Shown here: positions 8,681 to 19,417 of the stretch, piece by piece
How positions within the stretch are numbered: position 1 is the stretch's first letter
Layout of the letters: each line of letters begins with the position of its first letter
NCBI RefSeq assembly: GCF_963678635.1
Contig: NC_087062.1
Span: 80,633,751 to 80,697,750 of the forward strand
Direction of reading: 5' to 3'
DNA length: 64,000 nucleotides
DNA from: Symsagittifera roscoffensis
Taxonomy: Eukaryota > Xenacoelomorpha > Acoela > Convolutidae
Position numbers and translations under genes: made by a program
Notes under the pieces: generated by a model
The model's input: the letters and a program-made list of their open reading frames with translations, nothing else
The model's database searches: none
Told to the model about the DNA's origin: nothing

Positions 8681-11600
8681 TGCAATATTTTCTCAAAAAG
8701 TCACGAAATATGATTAGTTTTAAGATTGCTTTGAACAATTTCTCAAGCCCTCTGGTCGAGGTTGTGGTTTTATGATCGACCAAATTTTGGTATTATCAGA
8801 ATGTCGCGACCGAAATTGGATATTTTCAGACCGCTGCGATCAAAATTTGAAGTTTCCAGACGTTGTGGACCGAGACAATGTGTCCGCGGCCAGTGCGACC
8901 AAAGGAAAGTTAACCGAGACCACCGGGACCGAAGGAAAGTTAGTCGCGGTGGTCGAAAATTAGTCGCTGCGGTCGAAAAATTGGATCAAGTTAACATCCT
9001 CCCCCCTAATAGACCAAGTTAAGATCCTCCACCCCAGCGCTTAAATTATATTAAATTTGCTAAGCGCTGCATGTAAAATGCTCGATTCTGAGTGTCTGAA
9101 AATTCCCAACTTAGAACCAAGTTAACATCCTCCCCCCTAAACGTGTTTAGGGAGGAGGATGTTAGCTTGGTCCGAAAAATTAGTCGCGGCGGTCGAAAAA
9201 TCAGTCGCGGCATTGTCGAAAAATTGGTCAGACGAAAAGTCATCGGCAATCGGTGTGATCGAAAGAAAACAAGACTGCTCGTATCAGGGCGAAGCAGTAA
9301 CAAGACGAGCAGTATCAGGACGAAGCAGTATCATAGACGAGCAGCAACAAGACTGCTCGTATTATTACTGCTCGTCTATGCTGCAATATTTTCTCAAAAA
9401 GTCATGAAATATGATTAGTTTTAAGATTGCTTTGAATAATTTCTCAAGCCCTCTGGTCGAGGTTGTGGTTTTATGATCAGAGGGTCGCGACCAAATTTTG
9501 GTATTATCAGAATGTCGCGACCGAAATTGGATATTTTCAGACCGCTGCGATCAAAATTTGAAGTTTCCAGACGTTGCGGACCGAGGCAATGTGTCCGCGG
9601 CCGGTGCGACCAAAGGAAAGTTAACCGAGACCACCGGGACCGAAGGAAAGTTAGTCGCGGTGGTCGAAAATTAGTCGCTGCGGTCGAAAAATTGGATCAA
9701 GTTAACATCCTCCCCCCTAATAGACCAAGTTAAGATCCTCCACCCCAGCGCTTAAATTATATTAAATTTGTTAAGCGCTGCTTGTAAAATGCTCGATTCT
9801 GATTGGCTGAAAATTCCCAACTTAGAACTAAGTTAACATCCTCCCCCCTAAACGTGTTAAGGGGGGAAGATGTTAGCTTGGTCCGAAAAATTAGTCGCGG
9901 CGGTCGAAAAATTAGTGTCACGGTGTCGGAAATTTAGTCGCGGCCAGAGGAGATTGTTAAGTAGATCCCTTAATCTGAATCGTAAAATTAGGGACTGCAA
10001 TATTTTCTCAAAAAGTCATGAAATATGATTAGTTTTAAGATTGCTTTGAATAATTTCTCAAGCCCTCTGGTCGAGGTTGTGGTTTTATGATCAGAGGGTT
10101 GCGACCAAATTTTGGTATTATCAGAATGTCGCGACCGAAATTGGATATTTTCAGACCGCTGCGATCAAAATTTGAAGTTTCCAGACGTTGCGGACCGAGG
10201 CAATGTGTCCGCGGCCGGTGCGACCAAAGGAAAGTTAACCGAGACCACCGGGACCGAAGGAAAGTTAGTCGCGGTGGTCGAAAATTAGTCGCGGCGGTCG
10301 AAAAATTGGATCAAGTTAACATTCTCCCCCCCCCCCCCTAATAGACCAAGTTAAGATCCTCCACCCCAGCGCTTAAATTATATTAAATTTGTTAAGCGCT
10401 GCTTGTAAAATGCTCGATTCTGATTGGCTGAAAATTCCCAACTTAGAACTAAGTTAACATCCTCCCCCCTAAACGTGTTAAGGGGGGAAGATGTTAGCTT
10501 GGTCCGAAAAATTAGTCGCGGCGGTCGAAAAATTAGTGTCACGGTGTCGGAAATTTAGTCGCGGCCAGAGGAGATTGTTAAGTAGATCCCTTAATCTGAA
10601 TCGTAAAATTAGGGACTGCAATATTTTCTCAAAAAGTCATGAAATATGATTAGTTTTAAGATTGCTTTGAATAATTTCTCAAGCCCTCTGGTCGAGGTTG
10701 TGGTTTTATGATCAGAGGGTTGCGACCAAATTTTGGTATTATCAGAATGTCGCGACCGAAATTGGATATTTTCAGACCGCTGCGATCAAAATTTGAAGTT
10801 TCCAGACGTTGCGGACCGAGGCAATGTGTCCGCGGCCGGTGCGACCAAAGGAAAGTTAACCGAGACCACCGGGACCGAAGGAAAGTTAGTCGCGGTGGTC
10901 GAAAATTAGTCGCGGCGGTCGAAAAATTGGATCAAGTTAACATTCTCCCCCCCCCCCCTAATAGACCAAGTTAAGATCCTCCACCCCAGCGCTTAAATTA
11001 TATTAAATTTGTTAAGCGCTGCTTGTAAAATGCTCGATTCTGATTGGCTGAAAATTCCCAACTTAGAACTAAGTTAACATCCTCCCCCCTAAACGTGTTA
11101 AGGGGGAAGATGTTAGCTTGGTCCGAAAAATTAGTCGCGGCGGTCGAAAAATTAGTGTCACGGTGTCGGAAATTTAGTCGCGGCCAGAGGAGATTGTTAA
11201 GTAGATCCCTTAATCTGAATCGTAAAATTAGGGACTGCAATATTTTCTCAAAAAGTCATGAAATATGATTAGTTTTAAGATTGCTTTGAATAATTTCTCA
11301 AGCCCTCTGGTCGAGGTTGTGGTTTTATGATCAGAGGGTCGCGACCAAATTTTGGTATTATCAGAATGTCGCGACCGAAATTGGATATTTTCAGACCGCT
11401 GCGATCAAAATTTGAAGTTTCCAGACGTTGTGGACCGAGACAATGTGTCCGCGGCCAGTGCGACCAAAGGAAAGTTAACCGAGACCACCGGGACCGAAGG
11501 AAAGTTAGTCGCGGTGGTCGAAAATTAGTCGCTGCGGTCGAAAAATTGGATCAAGTTAACATCCTCCCCCCTAATAGACCAAGTTAAGATCCTCCACCCC

Positions 11601-11950
11601 AGCGCTTAAATTATATTAAATTTGCTAAGCGCTGCATGTAAAATGCTCGATTCTGAGTGTCTGAAAATTCCCAACTTAGAACCAAGTTAACATCCTCCCC
11701 CCTAAACGTGTTTAGGGAGGAGGATGTTAGCTTGGTCCGAAAAATTAGTCGCGGCGGTCGAAAAATCAGTCGCGGCATTGTCGAAAAATTGGTCAGACGA
11801 AAAGTCATCGGCAATCGGTGTGATCGAAAGAAAACAAGACTGCTCGTATCAGGGCGAAGCAGTAACAAGACGAGCAGTATCAGGACGAAGCAGTATCATA
11901 GACGAGAAGTAACAAGACTGCTCGTATTATTAGTGCTCATCTATGGAGCA
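8681..11950 (+). repeat. Five-unit tandem array, order A-B-B-B-A
   Basis: Units start at TGCAATATTTTCTC (8681, 9382, 9996, 10617, 11236), giving lengths of about 701, 614, 621, 619 and 715 bp. Units 1 and 5 (A) share a tail with 'gactgctcgtatcagggcga' and 'agacgagcagtatcaggacg', absent from units 2-4 (B), which instead end with 'ccagaggagattgttaag'. Every unit holds 'ttagtcgcggtggtcgaaaa' motifs, the reverse complement of the 21 bp minisatellite of the P and U units, and an inverted repeat around 'ctaaacgtgtt'. Open frames of about 85 codons (for example 9473-9733) recur because the units are near-identical; none looks like a protein. Confidence 0.85.
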
Positions 11951-12465
11951 GTAATAATATGAAAAAATTCAATGTAATAAAATAATATAAAATTTAAAAA
12001 AAATTAAGATTTTTTTGTAAAACATCCCCCACACGCCATATTGAAATCAAAGTGATAGATTTTGCTCCTATTAACAAATCAATTTTAGCATATAAGCTTC
12101 CTGGAACCAATTTGGAAGGATTTCTAAGACGGATTAAATCTCCGCTTACGCGTTATTTGCGCGAAACATATCGCGCGTAATTTTCACAAATTGGCCAAAA
12201 CGGCAATGTTTAAACCCCCATAACTTTACGAAAAATGATCACAAGTGAAATAAATATCTTTTCAAATTTGAGTTCAAATCAACATTAGCTTTCGAGTGAA
12301 ATTTAAAAAAATGTCTAGCTGAAAATTCGAAATTTGTCTGAAGAAAAAACCAACCCCGAGCACAAATATTCCGTTACTTTCGTTACGACAGTCGGAATAA
12401 TAATCAGAAATTGTCGCCACCGAAAAAAAGCTAACAGCAATAAGAGAAAAAGACTGCTCGCATAT

Positions 12466-12480
12466 CAGGGCAAAGCCCTG
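12466..12480. repeat. CAGGGC-AAA-GCCCTG hairpin at repeat end
   Basis: A perfect 6 bp stem with an AAA loop near the end of the interspersed repeat. Equivalents lie in P2 (about 15548-15562) and P3 (about 18054-18068), and a variant in opposite orientation is at 52230-52244. Confidence 0.6.
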
Positions 12481-12699
12481 AACGTTCCGACTACCCCTTA
12501 ATTCATATCGAATAGTTTTTGGGAAAAAATATTGAAAACCTATAATTTTTGGACAATATCCAAGTGTGAAACTTTAATACGACCAATTAGCTGGCCTCAC
12601 TTCAATTGGGAACGATTTTTTTGTGCGGGATAATTCGCCACGCATAAATAATTCGGGTTACGCTCTCAGCTTTATGAATAAATTCAAAGCGGAAGTCAA

Positions 12700-13060
12700 T
12701 TATCTTGGCATGTCGCGACCATTACGACTCAAAGTGTGTCCGTTGCGACATTGAGCAACATAAAAAGTTTTAGGCGATTTTGCCCGACCCAAAAAAGTTA
12801 TGTTGCGACTTTGCGCGAACCGAATAAGCACGACCCATGTTGCGACTTTGCGCGACGCATGTTGCGATTTTGCGCGACCCATGTTGCGACTTTGCACGAC
12901 CCATGTGGCGACTTTGCGCGACTTATGTTGAGACTTTGCGCGACCTATGTTGCGAATTTGTGCGATCCATTTTTAGCTAAGTTGCGACTTTGCGCGATCC
13001 ATGTTGCGACTTTGTGCGACTCGAGCCTCTTGCGAAAGTGTGGAATTTTTTGACCATGAC
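12700..13060. repeat. 22 bp minisatellite, P1
   Basis: Imperfect tandem copies of a 22 bp unit with core TTGCGACTTTGCGCGACC followed by CATG. Repeated at about 15781-16130 (P2) and 18288-18630 (P3). Confidence 0.85.
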
Positions 13061-13430
13061 GCGACTAATTTTTCGACCGCGGCGCCTAATTTTTCGACTG
13101 CCACGACTAATTTTTTGACCATGACGCGACTACTTTTGCGAACGCCGCGACTATTTTTTTGACCGTCTCGACTAATTTTTGACCGCCGCAGCTAATTTTT
13201 TGACCACCGCGACTAACTTTTTGACCACCGCGACTAGTTTTTCGACCACCGCGACTAATTTTTCGACCACCGCGACCAATTTTTTGACCACCGCAATTAT
13301 TTTTTCTACCATTGCGACCAAAATAAGGTTTCTCCAGAGTTTGTCCGCGACTTGAAACACTGTCCAGAGGACGAGTTTTCGGTCGCGGAATTAACATTTC
13401 CGCTGCCAACAAAGTAAAAAAATTAGTCGC
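13060..13430. repeat. 21 bp minisatellite, P1
   Basis: Tandem 21 bp copies with core TCGACCACCGCGACTAA. The period is divisible by three, so minus-strand frames stay open and read as seven-residue repeats (KKLVAVV in one frame, GGQKISR in another). Other blocks: about 16140-16510, 18640-18945, 20565-20970, 37065-37320 and 41975-42340. Confidence 0.9.
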
Positions 13431-14051
13431 GGACCTCGACCCGGGAGCTCATGATCTTTCTGTAACAGTTATTAAATTTAAACAATTATCAGCACCACAA
13501 AACTGTATTATTTCATCTGTAAAAATTTGTTTTTTAAAAATTTAGGCACGATCAGTCCATAATGAGCGTTTTTCTTGCCAAAGGACCCCTTAAGAAAGGC
13601 ATCCATAATTTACATAAGTCGCATTTTAAAATGAATTTTTTATAAACATAAAAAGCGCATCCAAAAAGGTTTCATGTTTTACTTTTCCTACAGATCATTT
13701 TAGAGGCTATTTTATAAAAAAGCCAAAAACTGGTTAAGAAAGGCCATGAAATTGAGAAATTTTTCAGACCAGTAATCAAATTAATATTATTTCATGGCTT
13801 TTTGAGAATATATTTGGCTTGAAATCCTTTATTTTACGATTCGTCTTGAAGTCACGTCGGCTTGATGTCCGGCGCCCGTTATTAGCTTTTGCATAAATTT
13901 AGAGCTTTCTAATTTGATGCTTAGATAGCTCAATCATTGTTGAAGGTCTTTTGCATGTGTATAATTTGTGCATTTCAACGTCCAGCTGGTGCAACTAACG
14001 GATGCCATTTGTAAGAGGTACATTGTCAAGGATAACGCTTTTTATAACCAA

Positions 14052-16558
14052 AAGTGCCTACGTTTTTAAAAATTTACCTTTTCCAGATTTCGGTGCTAAA
14101 TCCTTTCGGATAGCTGTCCTAGAATCTTCCTACTTTGCTCTAACTGGTAAAAAAGTTTGCGAGCAGGCACTTCAAATCAAACAAGCGTTTTAGTGGAGTT
14201 TCGGGTGCTAAGAAAATGAATTTCGTCGATTCAAAAAAAAATTGTAGGTCTGCACCTGCGGAAAATTTGAAAGAGAATTGATACCAATAGCTTATAGGCC
14301 ATTTTCGAAAAAATTAACATATTGCTGATGAACTTAGCCATTAGGGTACTTTGTTGCCAATTTGTTCGTCTTTTTTAAACTTTCTGATGATTAGTTCGAA
14401 TGAAGTGAGTAGTTTTTTGACTGAGATCAGGTCCGATATGGTCACAGAGTAGCTTCTCAAGTATAACGTTACAGTCCTGAGTGTTCCCATTTTCCTTTAG
14501 TCGAAAAAAATGTTCAAAAAAATCAAAAAAAAGCAAACCTGAGAGTTTCGAAAAAAAACTGGCGATTTTAAGCACTTGAATTATCCCCTATCAGCCATAT
14601 TGCCCCTTTTCAAAGTCTCCCTAATTGACGTAATTTATCTCATTCCTTTAGGAATCATAAAGCTACTGTTGTTCCGACTTTTGAAGAAAGTGACGAAATA
14701 TTTGTGCTCCAGGTGGCTTTTCGCAGTTTTTGGTAAAAAAATTCCAGGGGGATTTTTTTAAATATCATTCAATAGGTATTGGATTCTTAAGCTCAGGTTT
14801 GAAAAGGTATTTTCATCTGCTATCCTTGTTTTATTTTTTGTTCGTTATTCATTTTTTGAAAACAAAATATGTTGATCAAGACCATCCGGGCGGGTTGACC
14901 ACCATAAATGGAAAATGTTTATCATACAAAATCCAATATGGAAAATGTGAGTTAAAAAACTAGCAAAACAAAAGTAGCAAAACAAAAAAAAAAGTAAATT
15001 TCATGAAAATTTTTTTCCGTCAATTTTTAGTCGCAATAACATGCTCATGCTAATTTGTTTTTTGTCTATGACGTAGTCTAGGCTGAATTTTTCATAGAAA
15101 AGAAACAAATATTGAAATCAAAGTGATAGATTTTTGCTCCTATTAACAAATCGATTTTAGCATATAAGCTTCCTGGAACCAATTTGGAAAGATTTCTAAG
15201 ACGGATTAAATCTCCGCTTACGCGTTAATTGCGCGAAACCTATCGGGCGTATTGTCACAAACTGGCCAAAACGGCAATGTTTAAACCCCCCATAACTTTA
15301 CGAAAAATGATCACAGGTGAACTAAATATCTTTTCAAGTTTGAGTTCAAAGCAACATTAGCTTTCGAATGAAGTTTAAAAAAATTCAAAATTGTCTAGCT
15401 GAAAATTTGAAATTTGTCTGAAGAAAAAACCAACCCCGAGCACAAATATTCCGTTACTTTCGTTACGACAGTCGGAATAATTATCAGAAATTGTCGCCAC
15501 CGAAGAAAAGCTAACAGCAATAAGGGGAAAAAGACTGCTCGTATATCAGGGCAAAGCCCTGAATGTTCCGACTACCCCTTAATTCATATCGAATAGTTTT
15601 TGGGAAAAAATATTGAAAACCTATAATTTTTGGACAAAATCCAAGTGTGAAACTTTAATACGACCAATTAGCTGGCCTAACTTCAATTGGGAACAATTTT
15701 TTTGTGCGGGATAATTCGCCACGCATAAATAATTCGGGTTACGCTCTCAGCTTTATGAATAAATTCAAAGCGGAAGTCAATTATCTTGGCATGTCGCGAC
15801 CATTACGACTCAAAATGTATCCGTTGCGACATTGAGCAACATAAAAATTTTCATGCGATTTTGCACGGCCCAAAAGAGTTATTTTGCGACTTTGCGCGAA
15901 CCGAACAAGCACGACCCATGTTGCGACTTTGCGCGACGCATGTTGCGATTTTGCACGACCAATGTTGCGACTTTGCACGACCCATGTGGCGACTTTGCGC
16001 GACCTAATGTTGAGACTTTGCGCGACCTATGTTGCGAATTTGTGCGATCCATTTTTAGCTAAGTTGCGACTTTGCGCGATCCATGTTGCGACTTTGTGCG
16101 ACTCGAGCCTCTTGCGAAAGTGTGGAATTTTTTGACCATGACGCGACTAATTTTTCGACCGCGGCGCCTAATTTTTCGACTGCCACGACTAATTTTTTGA
16201 CCATGACGCGACTACTTTTGCGAACGCCGCGACTATTTTTTTGACCGTCTCGACTAATTTTTGACCGCCGCAGCTAATTTTTTTACCACCGCGACTAACT
16301 TTTTGACCACCGCGACTAGTTTTTCGACCACCGCGACTAATTTTTCGACCACCGCGACCAATTTTTTGACCACCGCAATTATTTTTTCTACCATTGCGAC
16401 CAAAATAAGGTTTCTCCAGAGTTTGTCCGCGACTTGAAACACTGTCCAGAGGACGAGTTTTCGGTCGCGGAATTAACATTTCCGCTGCCAACAAAGTAAA
16501 AAAATTAGTCGCGGACCTCGACCCGGGAGCTCATGATCTTTCTGTAACCTAAGTTTTT
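14052..16558. repeat. 2,507 bp tandem duplication, copy 1
   Basis: The segment starting 'agtgcctacgtttttaaaaa' is repeated immediately downstream with an offset of 2,506-2,507 bp and only scattered substitutions. The join at about 16548-16560 places the end of the 21 bp block directly against sequence from the P1 spacer. Confidence 0.9.
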
Positions 16559-17616
16559 AAGTGCCTACGTTTTTAAAAATTTACCTTTTCCAGATTTCGG
16601 TGCTAAATCCTTTCGGATAGCTGTCCTAGAATCTTCCTACTTTGCTCTAACTGGTAAAAAAGTTTGCGAGCAGGCACTTCAAATCAAACAAGCGTTTTAG
16701 TGGAGTTTCGGGTGCTAAGAAAATGAATTTCGTCGATTCAAAAAAAAATTGTAGGTCTGCACCTGCGGAAAATTTGAAAGAGAATTGATACCAATAGCTT
16801 ATAGGCCATTTTCGAAAAAATTAACATATTGCTGATGAACTTAGCCATTAGGGTACTTTGTTGCCAATTTGTTCGTCTTTTTTAAACTTTCTGATGATTA
16901 GTTCGAATGAAGTGAGTAGTTTTTTGACTGAGATCAGGTCCGATATGGTCACAGAGTAGCTTCTCAAGTATAACGTTACAGTCCTGAGTGTTCCCATTTT
17001 CCTTTAGTCGAAAAAAATGTTCAAAAAAATCAAAAAAAAGCAAACCTGAGAGTTTCGAAAAAAAACTGGCGATTTTAAGCACTTGAATTATCCCCTATCA
17101 GCCATATTGCCCCTTTTCAAAGTCTCCCTAATTGACGTAATTTATCTCATTCCTTTAGGAATCATAAAGCTACTGTTGTTCCGACTTTTGAAGAAAGTGA
17201 CGAAATATTTGTGCTCCAGGTGGCTTTTCGCAGTTTTTGGTAAAAAAATTCCAGGGGAATTTTTTTAAATATCATTCAATAGGTATTGGATTCTTAAGCT
17301 CAGGTTTGAAAAAGTATTTTCATCTGCTATCCTTGTTTTATTTTTTGTTCGTTATTCATTTTTTGAAAACAAAATATGTTGATCAAGACCATCCGGGCGG
17401 GTTGACCACCATAAATGGAAAATGTTTATCATACAAAATCCAATATGGAAAATGTGAGTTAAAAAACTAGCAAAACAAAAGTAGCAAAACAAAAAAAAAG
17501 TAAATTTCATGAAAATTTTTTTCCGTCAATTTTTAGTCGCAATAACATGCTCATGCTAATTTGTTTTTTGTCTATGACGTAGTCTAGGCTGAATTTTTCA
17601 TAGAAAAGAAACAAAT
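15111..17616. repeat. Tandem unit P2
   Basis: Same order as P1 (reversed interspersed repeat, 22 bp block, 21 bp block, spacer) but about 570 bp shorter because the spacer part equivalent to 13.48-14.05 kb is missing at the 16.55 kb junction. Confidence 0.8.
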
Positions 17617-18950
17617 ATTGAAATCAAAGTGATAGATTTTTGCTCCTATTAACAAATCGATTTTAGCATATAAGCTTCCTGGAACCAATTTGGAAAGATT
17701 TCTAAGACGGATTAAATCTCCGCTTACGCGTTAATTGCGCGAAACCTATCGGGCGTATTGTCACAAACTGGCCAAAACGGCAATGTTTAAACCCCCCATA
17801 ACTTTACGAAAAATGATCACAGGTGAACTAAATATCTTTTCAAGTTTGAGTTCAAAGCAACATTAGCTTTCGAATGAAGTTTAAAAAAATTCAAAATTGT
17901 CTAGCTGAAAATTTGAAATTTGTCTGAAGAAAAAACCAACCCCGAGCACAAATATTCCGTTACTTTCGTTACGACAGTCGGAATAATTATCAGAAATTGT
18001 CGCCACCGAAGAAAAGCTAACAGCAATAAGGGGAAAAAGACTGCTCGTATATCAGGGCAAAGCCCTGAATGTTCCGACTACCCCTTAATTCATATCGAAT
18101 AGTTTTTGGGAAAAAATATTGAAAACCTATAATTTTTTGGACAAAATCCAAGTGTGAAACTTTAATACGACCAATTAGCTGGCCTAACTTCAATTGGGAT
18201 CAATTTTTTTGTGCGGGATAATTCGCCACGCATAAATAATTCGGGTTACGCTCTCAGCTTTATGAATAAATTCAAAGCGGAAGTCAATTATCTTGGCATG
18301 TCGCGACCATTACGACTCAAAATGTATCCGTTGCGACATTGAGCAACATAAAAATTTTCATGCGATTTTGCACGGCCCAAAAGAGTTATTTTGCGACTTT
18401 GCGCGAACCGAATAAGCACGACCCATGCTGCGACTTTGCGCGACGCATGTTGCGATTTTGCACGACCAATGTTGCGACTTTGCACGACCCATGTGGCGAC
18501 TTTGCGCGACCTAATGTTGAGACTTTGCGCGACCTATGTTGCGAATTTGTGCGATCCATTTTTAGCTAAGTTGCGACTTTGCGCGACCCATGTTGAGACT
18601 TTGTGCGACTCAAGCCTCTTGCGAGAGTGTGGAATTTTTCGACCATGACGCGACTAATTTTTCGACCGTGGCGCCTAATTTTTCGACTGCCACGACTAAT
18701 TTTTTGACCATGACGCGAAAACTTTTGCGAACGCCGCGACTAATTTTTTGACCGTCTCGACTAATTTTTGACCTTCGCGACTAACTTTGCGACCACCGCG
18801 ATTAATTTTTTGACCACCGCGACTAGTTTTTCGACCACCACGACTAATTTTTTGACCACCGCCACCAATTTTTTGACCACCGCAATTATTTTTTCGACCA
18901 TTGCGACCAAAATAAGGTTTTTCCAAAGTTTGTCCGCGACTTGAAACACT
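16559..18950. repeat. 2,507 bp tandem duplication, copy 2 (truncated)
   Basis: Near-identical to 14052-16450. Homology ends in the sequence 'cttgaaacactgt' at about 18950, where U1 begins; the short shared string ACTGT at both parents suggests microhomology at the join. Confidence 0.9.
17617..18950. repeat. Tandem unit P3 (truncated)
   Basis: Carries the reversed interspersed repeat, the 22 bp block and the 21 bp block, then stops at the U1 junction. Confidence 0.8.
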
Positions 18951-19238
18951 GTTTTCCTGTAACAAATATTAGAGCACTACTAATATTCTAAATCAAGGGC
19001 CGGATCTAGGATTTTCTCGAGGGGATCGGAGTTTCAAAACAAATCGAAAATTTTCACGACCTTTTTTTTTAGGTCGACCAAATTGATTTTTCGAGCTCTC
19101 CCAAAGCACTGTTTTGCCCCTATTTTGGCTATTTTCGGCTATTTTCGATATTTTTGACAAGATATTTCACCTGTAATCAGTTTAGTCAAGTTATGAGGGT
19201 TTAGGCATTGCCATTTTGGCTAATTTGCGACAATCAAC

Positions 19239-19256
19239 GCGCGATATATTTCGCGC
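19239..19256. repeat. GCGCGATATATTTCGCGC palindromic core
   Basis: Near-palindrome (16 of 18 positions symmetric), identical at 35579-35596, 40486-40503, 53940-53957 and 54759-54776, with variants near 12160, 15220, 17725 and 51965. It is followed by CTATTAACGCGTAA in most copies and sits in otherwise AT-rich sequence. Confidence 0.8.
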
Positions 19257-19389
19257 TATTAACGCGTAATGGAAACTGATCTAAACTTCATAGTATTATT
19301 GGTTATAAATTAGATATTTTATACCTATAAAATATTGAAGACTAACCAATCATACTCCATCATCTAACTAACAACCCAATTATTTGTAA

Positions 19390-19417
19390 GTGCTGAAACT
19401 ACTTGTAGTTTCAGCAC
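19390..19417. repeat. Perfect hairpin, 13 bp arms and TT loop
   Basis: GTGCTGAAACTAC, TT, GTAGTTTCAGCAC. The same hairpin is at 40637-40664; slightly imperfect copies are near 35728-35755 and 266-293. Confidence 0.8.

Larger units (their letters stand above)
12040..15110. repeat. Tandem unit P1
   Basis: Starts with a reversed copy of the interspersed repeat with GC-palindrome core (12040-12500). It continues with the 22 bp minisatellite (about 12700-13060), the 21 bp minisatellite (13060-13430) and a long AT-rich spacer to 15110. The next unit starts 3,071 bp downstream. Frames such as 14576-14761 and 14730-14963 recur unchanged in P2 only because the copies are recent; no protein family is recognised. 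Confidence 0.8.

Noticed and set aside
8762-11968. Repeated ~85-codon frames (IIRMSRPKLDIF type) as a gene family
   Set aside because: Open on both strands, no AUG context or domain, and conserved only to the extent that the tandem units are near-identical DNA.
12466-12480. CAGGGCAAAGCCCTG as a Helitron 3' hairpin or a bacterial terminator
   Set aside because: No CTRR end follows at the proper distance, no T run follows, and no RepHel sequence is present; treated as a repeat-end hairpin only.
13107-13412. KLVAVVEK and GGQKISRG heptad proteins
   Set aside because: Produced by a 21 bp satellite in several frames at once; no promoter, splice signal or frame preservation that I can see. Kept only as a low-interest finding.
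12700-13420. CRISPR-like regular spacing
   Set aside because: The 21 and 22 bp units are contiguous tandem repeats with no unique spacers, and the window is eukaryotic.
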